DNA of 64,000 bases from Firmicutes bacterium HGW-Firmicutes-16 (lineage in GTDB: Bacteria; Bacillota; Clostridia; Oscillospirales; Oscillospiraceae): positions 124,001-188,000 of the forward strand of contig PGZZ01000003.1 in NCBI GenBank assembly GCA_002841545.1, in the 5' to 3' direction. Positions within the stretch are counted from its first letter, which is position 1, and every line of letters begins with the position of its first letter. The position numbers were made by a program, and so were the translations under genes. The notes under the pieces were generated by a model. That model did not search any database. It was not told the DNA's origin and saw only the letters and a program-made list of their open reading frames with translations. Positions 42,108 through 51,626 of the stretch are shown here, piece by piece.

Positions 42108-44012
42108 CTATTTACCCTCTGCCCAGGACTCTTCGCGCGGGTCTGCTCCGCCGATTAGGGTTCCGGTTTCAGGATCTTTTATGATTGCACATACGGCGCC
42201 GAACTTATTATCCCAATCTTCAAGCCTTGCGACTTTATAGCCCATCGCTTCAAGCTGCTTTCCGCAGGTGTCATAAATTGAGGCTTCGAGCTCGATTTGT
42301 CCGGGGTAGTATTCATGCGGGGCAAAGGAATCCGGCCAATTCAGAGAGATAAATCTCGGAGCGCTGATTGCCTCCTGAGGATCCATTCCGAAAACCGTTA
42401 TATTCAAGAAAACCTGAATGATTGCCTGCGTTTGAGAATCGCCGCCCGGTGTGCCGAAGGACATAAAAAACTCTCCGTTTTTCAGTACCATACTGGGATT
42501 TGGCGTGATTCGGGGTCTTTTGCCCGGCATTAATCCGTTCGGACCAGTATCATCAAGATAAAACTGAGTCATTCGAGTGCCAAGGTTAAGACCCGTGCCC
42601 GGAATCATGGGAGATTCGGGAAAATCGCTGGGTGTCAAAGAGACTGCGTTGCCGTACTTATCGATCACCGAAATATAGCTTGTATCTTTTCCAATGCTGG
42701 GCGTTTTCTTCGGTGTAGCTGTGGTCGGCTCAGAAGTCTCGGGTTCCGAAATGACTGCTGCCGTCGCCCTGCCCGTTTCCTGATAAGCATATGGATCGCC
42801 GGCGGGTGGAGTTTGACCGAAGGCCTTTCCGGAGGTCATCATCGCCCTGCGAGCAGCCGCATATTCGGGAGATAATAGCCCTTCCGTTGGAACGTCAACG
42901 AAGGCGGGATCGCCGAAATACGCTTCTCTATCCGCCATAGCAAGCTCGATGGCCTGAATCACGGTATGTATGTATTCAGGAGAGTTATGTCCCATCGACT
43001 TCAAATCAATTCCGTCGAGAATTTGCAGAGCCATTGGGACAACGCCGCCCTGATTCCAGGTTTGGTTAGCATAGATCGTGTATTCACCATAGTCACCGGA
43101 CAGAGGCACTTCCCAACCTCCGCTGTAATTGCTCAAATCCTCCAGAGTAATAAGTCCGCCGTTTTCCTCGTGATACTCAGCAATGGTTTCAGCGATTGGA
43201 CCTTCATAAAAATAATCTCGAACCGCGTCAAGAGCCTCGTCTCTGCTGCCGCCGGCGGAGAGAACCCGTTGTTCTTCATCGCACAGCTCCTGCAAAGTGT
43301 TTGCAAGGTCTTCCAAAACCAGCCGTTCGTTGTGGTGAAGCGGTCTCCACCACTCCCCGTTAAAAAACACTTCCGAATTATACGGCATCATAACGGTTAG
43401 GCCCGCTCTTTCAACAAAGCTAAGATCCATGTCGTGCAGCATTTGATAATGTATGGGAACTCCCTGACTTGCGAGGCTGATTGCTGGCTGACATATATCG
43501 GTGAAGCTCATGGTGCCATGCTCTTTCAGAACAGCGATGAGCACATCCGGAGAGGCGGGTAAAAGCTGAGCAATGAGCTTATATTTAGGAACATTGTCAT
43601 ACCCTTCTGACTTAAAAAACTCGACTGTTGCTTTTTCGGGCGCTTTGCCTGCCCCGATATAGCTTTCAACCTCGCCTTCTTCAGCGTCATAAATAAGGAT
43701 CGGCGCAACGCCCGGAAAGCTTGCGGCCTGACTGAAGGTCACATTCAAGGCAAGTAATGCGGACATCGATGCGTCAAACGCGTTTCCGCCTTTGTCCATG
43801 ATATCCAAGGCTGCCTGTGTCGCAAACGGTGTCCCTGTTGACGCCATGTACTCATCCGATTCGACGGCATCTCTTGCGGTATGATAGGGGTCATCAAATT
43901 CCATGGTTTCTCTTGACCCCTTAGGCAAAATCAAATAAACCACAGTAAGAATCAGAATGACCGATAAGAGTGATAAACCAAGCCATTTAAGAATTTTTAA
44001 GAATTTTTTCAT
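42108..44012 (-). CDS. ggt: Gamma-glutamyltranspeptidase, membrane-anchored
   Basis: 634 residues. An N-terminal helix (about 10-30) anchors it outside. The large-subunit region has ASTGTPFATQAALDIMDKGGNAFDASMSALLAL, the classic GGT start. The autoprocessing Thr is in KDTSYISVIDKYGNAVSLT (about residue 444), and the small subunit carries PGTGLNLGTRMTQFYLD, FGTPGGDSQTQAIIQVFLNI and PRFISL. It cleaves gamma-glutamyl bonds, for example in glutathione or polyglutamate, releasing amino acids. Monocistronic; 44013-44236 upstream shows no clear gene or regulatory site. Confidence 0.94.
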   Translation of the reverse strand: MKKFLKILKWLGLSLLSVILILTVVYLILPKGSRETMEFDDPYHTARDAVESDEYMASTGTPFATQAALDIMDKGGNAFDASMSALLALNVTFSQAASFPGVAPILIYDAEEGEVESYIGAGKAPEKATVEFFKSEGYDNVPKYKLIAQLLPASPDVLIAVLKEHGTMSFTDICQPAISLASQGVPIHYQMLHDMDLSFVERAGLTVMMPYNSEVFFNGEWWRPLHHNERLVLEDLANTLQELCDEEQRVLSAGGSRDEALDAVRDYFYEGPIAETIAEYHEENGGLITLEDLSNYSGGWEVPLSGDYGEYTIYANQTWNQGGVVPMALQILDGIDLKSMGHNSPEYIHTVIQAIELAMADREAYFGDPAFVDVPTEGLLSPEYAAARRAMMTSGKAFGQTPPAGDPYAYQETGRATAAVISEPETSEPTTATPKKTPSIGKDTSYISVIDKYGNAVSLTPSDFPESPMIPGTGLNLGTRMTQFYLDDTGPNGLMPGKRPRITPNPSMVLKNGEFFMSFGTPGGDSQTQAIIQVFLNITVFGMDPQEAISAPRFISLNWPDSFAPHEYYPGQIELEASIYDTCGKQLEAMGYKVARLEDWDNKFGAVCAIIKDPETGTLIGGADPREESWAEGK

Positions 44013-44236
44013 AGTTTCTTCCTTTTCAAGTCAAGTGGTTGACGTTGCTACTTTTGCAATTAATCCTATAATAAAAGCTTTGTTGGCATCAATAATCCCA
44101 CTTATTGGTCAAGTTTATATTAATTTCAGAGGAACTGCAAGACAAAAGTCAACTATTATGACAATAAAGGTCACCATTAGACACTGCATTTAGTCGATCG
44201 TCTGAGTCCGTACTACTGCGATATTATTCGAAAAAA

Positions 44237-44262
44237 GCGGGGGTGGATTATTCCACCCCCGC
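44237..44262 (-). terminator. Terminator of the nucleoside transporter operon
   Basis: Perfect 11-bp GC-rich stem (44237-44247 with 44252-44262), loop TTAT, six T following on the minus strand. Confidence 0.96.
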
Positions 44263-44274
44263 TCCGAAGAACGC

Positions 44275-45015
44275 TCAATCTAGAGGTACATTTACAATGG
44301 CGTCCAAAGCAATGTCGATTTCGTCCTCAACCGCCTGGCTTACGGCGCTTTGGTCGGGCTTATAATCATCCACACCTACAAGCTCGAAGGCCTTGGCATC
44401 GGCGGCGAGAATCGCCCCCGCCTTCACTCCGTGGAGAGAGGATACCACGAGCAGGGCGGCTACCTCGTTGTCCATCGCAACGACGCCAGCTTTTGCGTAA
44501 AGCTTGACTCTGGATTCCAGCAGGCCCGGATAGAAAAGTGCTTGAGTCAGCACGATGCCTTTATTTGCTTTTATGTTACGTCCGCGCGCAGCGGCGCTGA
44601 GGGCTGAAACTACATCTCCATCGCATACCGCCGGATAGGACAGAGGAATCATCTTCTCGGTAACGCCCTCCTCACGGCAGGAGGCAGTGGGGATTACTAT
44701 GCTGCCGGCATCGATACCGTCCTGCATTCCGCCGCAGGTGCCGACCCTTATGATGACCTTAGCTCCTGCGCGCCACAGACTCTCAAAGGCGATAGCGGCA
44801 CCGCCCGCGCCCACGCCGTGGGATGTGATTGTGACAGGCGTGCCTTTATATGTTCCGGAGAAGGTCCAATATTCCCGGTTCTTTGCAAGGCATACAGGGT
44901 TCTGGAGCCGCTGCGATATCAGCTCCGCGCGTGCGGGATCTCCGCAGGTGATGACACGGGGCGCAATATCACCCTCGCCAACATGGATACAGGGGAAAAT
45001 CGTTTTTTCAGACAT
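44275..45015 (-). CDS. Nucleoside phosphorylase, NP-I family
   Basis: 246 residues. NP-I motifs: ITCGDPARAELISQRL (about 19-34), SHGVGAGGAAIAFESL (about 64-79), VIIRVGTCGGMQDGI (about 86-100) and MDNEVAALLVVSSLHG with the substrate Glu (about 182). This is the DeoD/Udp group that splits nucleosides with phosphate to base and ribose 1-phosphate. It is the last gene of the nucleoside transporter operon, so it processes imported nucleosides. Purine or uridine preference is not clear. Confidence 0.9.
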   Translation of the reverse strand: MSEKTIFPCIHVGEGDIAPRVITCGDPARAELISQRLQNPVCLAKNREYWTFSGTYKGTPVTITSHGVGAGGAAIAFESLWRAGAKVIIRVGTCGGMQDGIDAGSIVIPTASCREEGVTEKMIPLSYPAVCDGDVVSALSAAARGRNIKANKGIVLTQALFYPGLLESRVKLYAKAGVVAMDNEVAALLVVSSLHGVKAGAILAADAKAFELVGVDDYKPDQSAVSQAVEDEIDIALDAIVNVPLD

Positions 45016-45924
45016 TCAGATGCTCCTCCCGTTTTTACTTTTAAGGCTTCTCCAGCCGGACAACATTAGCGCAAGAATGGTGGCGATATAGGGCAGAGTC
45101 ATCGTGAGCTGACTCTTGATAACATTCTGAAGCGCAGAACCGATGGACTGACACAGACCGAAGAAGAGGCTGGAAACTATGGTCAGTAATGGGTGACTGA
45201 CGCCCAGGCTCGCCGCCGCCATGGCGATGAAGCCTCGGCCGGAGGTCATGTTCTCCGTAAACATTGTTACCTGCCCCATGCTCAGAACAACGCCGCCCAG
45301 ACCGCACAGGGCTCCGGAAAGGGTCACGACGGACATCTGGATGCGCAGTGCCTTGGTTCCAAGGCTCTCCGACGCTTCCTTGTTGATGCCGACCGAGAGC
45401 GTGCGGAAGCCGGAGACGGTTTTGTATAGGTAAATGAACATAAGTATCGCAATAACATACGCCAAATAGTCGATGATTGTGAGATTCTCAAGCATGCGAC
45501 CTAAAAACGGTATATCGCGTATGAGGGGCAGATTGATTTTTGGTAGAGATACCAAACTGCTGTCCACAAGCTTACCCCGCAGACCAAAAATCAGATAAAG
45601 CAGAAAGCTGGTTGCGCCGCTCACCAGCAGGTTCATCGAGGTACCGATAACCATATCTGCCGCGCGGTATTTCACCTGCAGCACTGCAACTATGTAACCT
45701 ATCAGCGCTCCAGAGAATATGCCTGCCAGAACGGAAAGGTAAACGTTCCGAGTGAAGTAATTTACTACAATGGAGAAAAAGGTGGCAATAAGCATTTGAG
45801 CTTCAAGCGCGATATTGAATACGCCGACCTTACTGCAAATGGCGCTGCCCAGCGCGGCCAGAAGGATGGGTGTGGTCATGCGGAGTGTGGAATTTACTAT
45901 GGATGCAATATATTCCCAATTCAT
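45016..45924 (-). CDS. Nucleoside-type ABC transporter permease (second)
   Basis: 302 residues with about nine hydrophobic helices. GKVGVFNIALEAQMLI-like (CSKVGVFNIALEAQMLIATF) near 27-46 and LGTKALRIQMSVVTLSGALCGLGGVVLSMGQVTMF near 197-231 are typical of permeases that pair with BMP-family lipoproteins (NupQ-like). It overlaps the first permease gene by four bases. Confidence 0.92.
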   Translation of the reverse strand: MNWEYIASIVNSTLRMTTPILLAALGSAICSKVGVFNIALEAQMLIATFFSIVVNYFTRNVYLSVLAGIFSGALIGYIVAVLQVKYRAADMVIGTSMNLLVSGATSFLLYLIFGLRGKLVDSSLVSLPKINLPLIRDIPFLGRMLENLTIIDYLAYVIAILMFIYLYKTVSGFRTLSVGINKEASESLGTKALRIQMSVVTLSGALCGLGGVVLSMGQVTMFTENMTSGRGFIAMAAASLGVSHPLLTIVSSLFFGLCQSIGSALQNVIKSQLTMTLPYIATILALMLSGWRSLKSKNGRSI

Positions 45925-47030
45925 GCCTTTTCACCGCCCTTCTCCGCGGCAGTGCTTTTGGCCTTACGCTTCTTAATAAAATTGAAAACCAACTTAACGG
46001 ATACAAACAGCGTTATACAGCACTGAATGATGGTGGATATCTCCAGAGGAATTCCGAGGGAACGCTGGATTGCGCTGCCGCCAATTTGGAGGCCTGCCAG
46101 AAAAATGGACACAAAAAACATTCCCACGGGGTTGAGATTTGCAATAAGCGCCGCCATAAGGCCTGTCCATGCGTAGCTTGTGGAAGTAAACATGGAATCG
46201 GCATAGCGATATTTGAGACCAAATATTTCCACAGTGCCGGCGAGTGACGCTATGGCTCCCGAGAGAGCCATGGTTATCATCATGACCTTAACCTGTTTCG
46301 TTCCGCCATAGCGGGCAAAGGACGGGTTGAAGCCGCTCATTTTGGACTCGTATCCGAAGACGGTTTTTTTCGTGATAAATACCATGAATACCACTACAAG
46401 TATTGCAATGATAAAGCCGAAGTGAAGGGTGTTTTTGGGAGTTAGGCGCGGCAGCCACATACCGGGGTCTAGCTGCGCTGTCTGAAGAGCCAGACCATCG
46501 CCGGAGACATCCTTTAGGGGGTAGGTGACGAAATAGCTGGTAATATAGCTTGCAACATAGTCGAGCATCAGGGTGCATATTACCATGCTGACTCTGAATT
46601 TCCACGTCAGGACGGCTGGCAGGAGCGCATAGAGAGCACCTGCTACCATACCGATGATGAATGAGATTATGGCTATCAAAATTGGAGAGCCAGGTATGAA
46701 CAATGCACTCACCGTTGCCGCAAATGCGCCTATAATCATTTGACCTTCCACACCGATGTTTATGTAGCCTGCACGCCATGCTATTGCAGTAGCCATCGCG
46801 CAGAGGATTATTGGTGTTGCGCGGGTAAGCGTGGAAAACAGATAATAGGATTTTAAGAAGGATTTATCGAACATTTCGGCATATACCGACAAAGGGTTTT
46901 TGCCGCAGGCAAGGATTACGACTGCGCCCACGAGCAGACCCAGAATTGTGGCGATGAGGGGCTGACGCATGGTGTTCCATGCACTGTGCAAGCCTGACGT
47001 AATTCTGCGATTAGACAGCTTTTGGCTCAT
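45921..47030 (-). CDS. Nucleoside-type ABC transporter permease (first)
   Basis: 369 residues, about ten helices. ATAIAWRAGYINIGVEGQMIIGAF (about 80-103) and GGTKQVKVMMITMALSGAIASLAGTVEIFG (about 238-267) identify a NupP-like BMP-associated permease. It overlaps the ATPase gene by 20 bases, indicating tight co-expression. Confidence 0.92.
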   Translation of the reverse strand: MSQKLSNRRITSGLHSAWNTMRQPLIATILGLLVGAVVILACGKNPLSVYAEMFDKSFLKSYYLFSTLTRATPIILCAMATAIAWRAGYINIGVEGQMIIGAFAATVSALFIPGSPILIAIISFIIGMVAGALYALLPAVLTWKFRVSMVICTLMLDYVASYITSYFVTYPLKDVSGDGLALQTAQLDPGMWLPRLTPKNTLHFGFIIAILVVVFMVFITKKTVFGYESKMSGFNPSFARYGGTKQVKVMMITMALSGAIASLAGTVEIFGLKYRYADSMFTSTSYAWTGLMAALIANLNPVGMFFVSIFLAGLQIGGSAIQRSLGIPLEISTIIQCCITLFVSVKLVFNFIKKRKAKSTAAEKGGEKA

Positions 47031-48531
47031 TGCTCTCGCCTCCCATCATCAGAATACCAAGACTCTCCTCGGTGGCGTCCTGTTTTCGGAACTCTCCGGC
47101 AACCTTGCCGTCGTAAATGACATAAATACGGTCGGACAAGGTCATGATTTCAGTCAGCTCCGATGAAATAAGCAGGACTGCGTCACCCTTGGCTCGCTTG
47201 TCCAACAGACGACTGTGAATGAACTCCATTGCACCGATGTCCACGCCACGGGTAGGTTCCGCCGCAATCAGCAGATTGGAATTCAGCTCAATCTCGCGAG
47301 CAACAATCATCTTCTGGAGATTGCCGCCGGAAAGTTCTCCGGTTTTCTGGGATAGCCCGCCGCTGCGAACGTCGTAGCGCTCTAACAGACCGGAGGTGAA
47401 CTTCTGTATTCCCTTTGTGTTCAGGATACCGTATCGGGAAATCGCCGGCTCACGCTGGTGCGCCATTATTGAGGTTTCCGTGAGCGTTGCCTGTTTGGCA
47501 CAGCCCCAGAGATAGCGGTCCTCGGGGATGCAGGCACAGCCGGCTGTGCGTCTCTCGCCCACGGTTTTGCCGACAATGGTTTTGCCACAGATGAGAATGT
47601 CTCCCGAGGTGATTTGCGTAAGACCGGTGATGCACTCTATAAGCTCCGACTGGCCATTGCCGGATACGCCTGCGATACCGACAATCTCGCCGGCATCCAC
47701 GTGTATGCTGAAATGGTCCAGAATATTCTTCTTGTCGGAACCCGAAAGCACAAGGTCTTGGACATCGAGGACGGTTCCGGTGGTCTCTTGAGGCGGAATT
47801 TTCCGCTCCACGATGTGGCGGCCAACCATTAGGAATGACAACTCCTCAATGGAGGTTTCGGACTTTGCCATCTCCTTTATGCGTTTGCCCTGGCGCATGA
47901 CCATGACCCGGTCGGCGACCTCCATGACCTCGCTGAGCTTGTGGGTTATTATAATTATGCTCTTTCCCATGGAAGCGAGCTTTTTTATCGTTTTTAGCAG
48001 TTCGCCGACCTCTTGAGGAGTCAGAACTGCGGAGGGCTCATCGAAAATGATGATGCTTGCGTCCTGATACAAGACTTTCAGAATCTCTACCCTCTGCTGA
48101 AGACCAACCGGACAGTTAGAGACAATAAGACTCGGATCAATGCTCAAGCCATACTTTTCGCACAGCTCCTTAGTTATTGCCGCCGCCCGTTTGCGGTCAA
48201 AAAAAATACCGCTCTTTTTGGGCTCGTGTCCATAAACAATGTTCTCCGCCACAGTGCAGGGCTGGAGAAGCATGAAGTGCTGCTGCACCATACCGATTTT
48301 TTTCGCCATGGCGTCATGGGGACTGCGAAACTTCTGCAGCTCTCCATTAATATAGATATCGCCTTCCGTCGGTTTTTCCAAACCGTAGAGTATTTTCATA
48401 AGCGTCGATTTACCGGCGCCGTTTTCACCGACCACGGCAAGTATCTCGCCCTCACGGAGAGACAAATCCACATCGTCGTTGGCGCGTAATGTGCCGTATT
48501 CTTTTGTTATATGTTTCATTTCCAGCAGCAA
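47011..48531 (-). CDS. Nucleoside-type ABC transporter ATP-binding protein (two NBDs)
   Basis: 506 residues if started at TTG 48531, nine bases after AGGATAGG; ATG 48519 is the alternative. NBD1: [14 protein letters not shown] (about 35-48), [30 protein letters not shown]2: [16 protein letters not shown], signature [33 protein letters not shown]. The pattern matches NupO/YufO-type ATPases that work with BMP lipoproteins to import nucleosides. Confidence 0.93.
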   Translation of the reverse strand: MLLEMKHITKEYGTLRANDDVDLSLREGEILAVVGENGAGKSTLMKILYGLEKPTEGDIYINGELQKFRSPHDAMAKKIGMVQQHFMLLQPCTVAENIVYGHEPKKSGIFFDRKRAAAITKELCEKYGLSIDPSLIVSNCPVGLQQRVEILKVLYQDASIIIFDEPSAVLTPQEVGELLKTIKKLASMGKSIIIITHKLSEVMEVADRVMVMRQGKRIKEMAKSETSIEELSFLMVGRHIVERKIPPQETTGTVLDVQDLVLSGSDKKNILDHFSIHVDAGEIVGIAGVSGNGQSELIECITGLTQITSGDILICGKTIVGKTVGERRTAGCACIPEDRYLWGCAKQATLTETSIMAHQREPAISRYGILNTKGIQKFTSGLLERYDVRSGGLSQKTGELSGGNLQKMIVAREIELNSNLLIAAEPTRGVDIGAMEFIHSRLLDKRAKGDAVLLISSELTEIMTLSDRIYVIYDGKVAGEFRKQDATEESLGILMMGGESNEPKAV

Positions 48532-48590
48532 AATTTCACACCTATCCTTTCCGTGCCGGGAAAGGTGACTTTCCTGCACGCAAAATAGAA

Positions 48591-48627
48591 GAGTCAGACG
48601 GGGAGCGGTTTTCTTCCCGTCTGACTC
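48591..48627 (-). other. Intra-operon hairpin after the BMP lipoprotein gene
   Basis: Perfect 12-bp stem (48591-48602 with 48616-48627), 13-base loop, followed on the minus strand by TTCTATTTT. Likely a partial terminator or mRNA stabiliser that keeps the binding protein more abundant than the ATPase. Confidence 0.8.
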
Positions 48628-48666
48628 GTCGGTTAGACATACTATCCGTTTGTTCGGACCAACTTA

Positions 48667-49752
48667 TTAACCCTTACTTGCAAAATATTCTTCTTCAGTG
48701 GGCATGTTTGTGAGATCCAACTTGCCGGTGCGAATATCATCGGCGGCCTGCTTTGCAATTGCGATATCAGCTTCGGTCAGGCGGTCGCTGATGGGGTTCT
48801 GGCTGTCGTGGGTGACGTAAACGGCGCCGATGGTGCCTTCTTTGACGCCCCAAACTTCATCGTCGGTGTTCCAGCCGGAGAAATACAGATCAAGCAGGTT
48901 TGTCATGGTGGCGTATGTATCCTTGATCTGGGAGGTGACTATATAGGGGTTTGCGGGATCGGTCAGGTCGACGTCCTGGCCGGAGGTGTAGAAGCCCTTC
49001 TCTTTGGCAGCTTCAAAGGTGCCGGAGTCGCCGCCTGCTGCAGCGGAGTTAATGAACACGCAGCCCTGCTCATACTGCTGAATGGCAAGTTCCTTTGCCT
49101 TGGCAGGATCGCTGTAAGAACCTACATAGTTAAATACAAATGTTGCTTCGGGATCCTGAGAAAGAACGCCTTCCATGTAGCCGTAACGCCATTTCCAGGA
49201 GCCGGGGCCCTCGTTGACATGGACAGCGCCGTACACATGAGATTCGCCGTCGGTAGTAAGAGCCGCGAGCATACCGATAAGGTATGCGCCCTCCTGCTCA
49301 CGATAGGAAACGCACTTTACGTTCTCGGCCTCGACTTCAGAGTCGATGAGCGCATAATCACAGGCATCGGGGAACTCAGTGGCTACCTTGTTGATGGCGT
49401 CGCCCGCCTGCCAGCCTCCGCCTATAATGAGGTTATAGTTTTCGGCGACAAGAGCGCGCATGTTGTCCTCAAAGGCTGCGCTGTCAGCACATTCGGCAAC
49501 GGTGTACTCGAAGCCGTACTTGGCGGCGGCCTCTTTTAAACCATTGACCATCTGGAGTAGGAATACCTGGGTACCAACTTTGTCGCATACTAGTGCAATC
49601 TTCATGCCGACGCCGGGAAGTGCTTCGGAGGAAGCTGCCGGAGCGGCGGACTCGGAGCCGGTATCAGCGGGTTTTGCGCTACCGCAGCCGGCTAGCAGTA
49701 CGGTGAGCATCGCTAGGGAAAGGACCAGTGCAAGAATCTTTTTCATGTTCAT
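48667..49752 (-). CDS. BMP-family nucleoside-binding lipoprotein
   Basis: 361 residues. Signal with lipobox LTVLLAGC (Cys about 23). BMP/PnrA family fold: MKIALVCDKVGTQVFLLQMVNGLKEAA, then DACDYALIDSEVEAENVKCVSYREQEGAYLIGMLAAL and INSAAAGGDSGTFEAAKEKGFYTSGQDVD. It binds nucleosides outside the cell for the ATPase and permeases that follow. First gene of the operon; an ATG two codons later (49746) is better spaced from AAGGAG and is equally possible as the start. Confidence 0.93.
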   Translation of the reverse strand: MNMKKILALVLSLAMLTVLLAGCGSAKPADTGSESAAPAASSEALPGVGMKIALVCDKVGTQVFLLQMVNGLKEAAAKYGFEYTVAECADSAAFEDNMRALVAENYNLIIGGGWQAGDAINKVATEFPDACDYALIDSEVEAENVKCVSYREQEGAYLIGMLAALTTDGESHVYGAVHVNEGPGSWKWRYGYMEGVLSQDPEATFVFNYVGSYSDPAKAKELAIQQYEQGCVFINSAAAGGDSGTFEAAKEKGFYTSGQDVDLTDPANPYIVTSQIKDTYATMTNLLDLYFSGWNTDDEVWGVKEGTIGAVYVTHDSQNPISDRLTEADIAIAKQAADDIRTGKLDLTNMPTEEEYFASKG

Positions 49753-49835
49753 TTTCTCCTTTTTGCATCTTTAATAATAATAAATCGATTTTCGATTGAT
49801 TAAACGGTGGCAAATGAGGAGCTCTCATTGTTCAT

Positions 49836-49864
49836 ATTATATATCACGGCTAAGCCCCTGTCAA
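49836..49864 (-). promoter_or_regulatory. Consensus promoter of the nucleoside transporter operon
   Basis: Minus strand TTGACA (49859-49864), 17-base spacer, TATAAT (49836-49841): all twelve consensus bases. The transcript starts near 49829, leaving a 77-base leader. Confidence 0.95.
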
Positions 49865-49882
49865 TTTGAAATTTACAAAAAC

Positions 49883-49891
49883 AAACAACAT
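49883..49891. promoter_or_regulatory. AAACAACAT motif, candidate DeoR site
   Basis: AAACAACA recurs upstream of the DeoR gene (51505) and the purine phosphorylase promoter (54748). Here it is 19 bases upstream of the -35 of the transporter promoter. Confidence 0.4.
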
Positions 49892-49963
49892 AAAAGCAAA
49901 TCGACACCAAAAATTGAACAAATCTACACAATAATCAAGCACAAGCAACATGATATATAAGAA

Positions 49964-49992
49964 TTGACAAATATACAACGACTTAATATAAT
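49964..49992 (+). promoter_or_regulatory. Consensus promoter of the uridine phosphorylase-cytidine deaminase operon
   Basis: TTGACA (49964-49969), 17-base spacer, TATAAT (49987-49992): all twelve consensus bases. With the divergent promoter at 49836-49864 it accounts for the 317-base gap 49753-50069. Confidence 0.95.
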
Positions 49993-50069
49993 CAGAAGGA
50001 AGATAACTCAAGCGGCTGATGGTATATTGAAAACTCAATCAAAGGCCAACGACGATAAGGAGAGCAAGT

Positions 50070-50918
50070 ATGAAACAAGTTGAAGAGAAGCGTGGGAAAC
50101 TGTCCGCTTCGGAGCTGGGACATCAGGACAAGGGCGCGCCCGCAAAGGCCCCGGCTTATGTTCTGCTGCCCGGAGACCCGAATCGAATTGCGGTGATGGC
50201 GTCGCAGTGGGACGGCGCGGAGGAGTATACAATGTCGCGCGGGCAGAAGGCCGCTCACGGCGTCTATCACGGGGCTGACATAGGAGCTTATTCCACAGGT
50301 ATAGGCGGTCCCAGTACGGAATGTACCCTGACAGACCTTTGTGCGCGCGGCGCGCATACCTTTATACGCGTCGGGACTACCGGAGCCATTCAGGAGCATA
50401 TCGGAATTGGTGACATTATTATAAACGATTCCAACGTCCGCCTTGACGGCACATCCCAGTTCTACGTCCGGCCTGAGTATCCCGCCTCGGCATCCTATGA
50501 GGTGGTGCTGGCACTGGTACAGGCCTGTGAAAATCTGGGTTTCCGCTATCATGTGGGAACGGGCTGCACCTGCGGCTCCTTCTATACCGGTCAGTGCCGC
50601 ACGACTTACGGCGGTTACCGTCCCTCCGGCTTGGACGATATTTTCGAGAACCTACGGAAGGCGGGCGTGCTGAACTTTGAAATGGAGGGCGCCACAGTTA
50701 CAACGCTGTCCCGTATTTTCGGCAAACACGCAGGAATGTGCGCCACGGTGGTGGCTCATCGCATCACGGGAGAGTGGAACGAAGACCCGGAAGCGGAGAA
50801 GAAAGCGTGCCTTGCGGGCGTAGAGGCACTGCGGATTTTGACTGAATGGGATGCGCTCAAAGCTGCGGCGGGGAAGAAGTATTTCTCAATGAGTCTCTTG
50901 AAAGGAGATCAAGCATGA
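50070..50918 (+). CDS. udp: Uridine phosphorylase
   Basis: 282 residues. YVLLPGDPNRIAVMASQW (about 30-47), TGIGGPSTECTLTDL (about 76-90), TFIRVGTTGAIQEHIGIGDIIINDSNVRLDG (about 97-127), then FEMEGATVTTLSRIFG (about 207-222) with the ribose-binding Met-Glu pair. These are the uridine phosphorylase signatures within the NP-I family. It makes uracil and ribose 1-phosphate. AAGGAGAG site. It overlaps the cytidine deaminase gene by four bases (ATGA). Confidence 0.9.
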   Translation: MKQVEEKRGKLSASELGHQDKGAPAKAPAYVLLPGDPNRIAVMASQWDGAEEYTMSRGQKAAHGVYHGADIGAYSTGIGGPSTECTLTDLCARGAHTFIRVGTTGAIQEHIGIGDIIINDSNVRLDGTSQFYVRPEYPASASYEVVLALVQACENLGFRYHVGTGCTCGSFYTGQCRTTYGGYRPSGLDDIFENLRKAGVLNFEMEGATVTTLSRIFGKHAGMCATVVAHRITGEWNEDPEAEKKACLAGVEALRILTEWDALKAAAGKKYFSMSLLKGDQA

Positions 50919-51319
50919 TGGAAAGCAAGCTAAAGAAGGAGCTTATAGTCAAGGCGGCCGAGGCGCGGCTCAAGGCTCGGGCATTCAGCGGCTTCCATGT
51001 GGGAGCGGCTCTGATGACCGTGAGCGGCGAGGTCTTTACCGGCTGCAACGTGGAGATCCAAAGTACGCTATCCAGCATCTGCGCCGAGCGATGTGCAATA
51101 GTTAAAGCGGTTTCCGAGGGTTATACGGACTTTGTCGCCATCGTTGTAGTTTCTGACGCGGAGCATCCGGTATCGCCTTGCGGTTTCTGCCGGCAGTACC
51201 TTATAGATTTCAATCCGGATATGGAGGTTGTCATGGCAAACGTTGACGGCAGTGAAGTACTGTCCATGACAGCGGGCGAACTTATGCCGCGCGCCTTTGT
51301 GGGCAGCGGACGGGATTAG
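50915..51319 (+). CDS. cdd: Cytidine deaminase
   Basis: 134 residues, the tetrameric bacterial size. FSGFHVGAALMT, GCNVEIQSTLSSICAERCAI with the zinc Cys and catalytic Glu (CAER), and PCGFCRQYL with the other two zinc Cys. Converts cytidine to uridine, which the upstream phosphorylase then splits. ATG 50915 overlaps the previous stop; ATG 50918 is equally placed behind AAGGAG. Confidence 0.95.
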   Translation: MMESKLKKELIVKAAEARLKARAFSGFHVGAALMTVSGEVFTGCNVEIQSTLSSICAERCAIVKAVSEGYTDFVAIVVVSDAEHPVSPCGFCRQYLIDFNPDMEVVMANVDGSEVLSMTAGELMPRAFVGSGRD

Positions 51320-51327
51320 TAAAGAAA

Positions 51328-51359
51328 GTGGGCAGCACGCTTTGAACTGCTCACCTTTT
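51328..51359 (+). terminator. Terminator of the udp-cdd operon
   Basis: 8-bp stem (51328-51335 with 51347-51354, one G-T), then CTTTTC. Modest strength. The rest of 51320-51626 contains the DeoR promoter region. Confidence 0.65.
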
Positions 51360-51441
51360 CATTTCTGTCAGCTGAAATGTAATTCTCCATCATTCAACAG
51401 ATACTGTGAACACCATAAAATCAAAGAATGAAAAGCAATGA

Positions 51442-51470
51442 TTGACGAAATCGTTGTTTTATGCCATAAT
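51442..51470 (+). promoter_or_regulatory. Promoter of the DeoR gene
   Basis: TTGACG (51442-51447), 17-base spacer, CATAAT (51465-51470). The AAACAACAT motif at 51505-51513 lies downstream of the predicted start, suitable for autorepression. Confidence 0.72.
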
Positions 51471-51626
51471 TACAGCGATAAGCAGTAATATTATGGAATT
51501 GGGCAAACAACATGTTCCAGAAAACAATCACTGCTTTCCACATAAATGTACAAAATGCGAACTGATACGACCTTAATATAGGATCAGCGACGCGTTCAAG
51601 GCAATATTGGAAAGGGCTAAACTGCT

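Noticed and set aside
48808-49539. Plus-strand 243-codon frame opposite the BMP lipoprotein gene
   Set aside because: Antisense shadow with no motif; the minus-strand protein has a lipobox, a consensus promoter and an operon context.
49992-50552. Minus-strand 186-codon frame over the uridine phosphorylase start
   Set aside because: It covers the consensus plus-strand promoter and has no domain; uridine phosphorylase is well supported.
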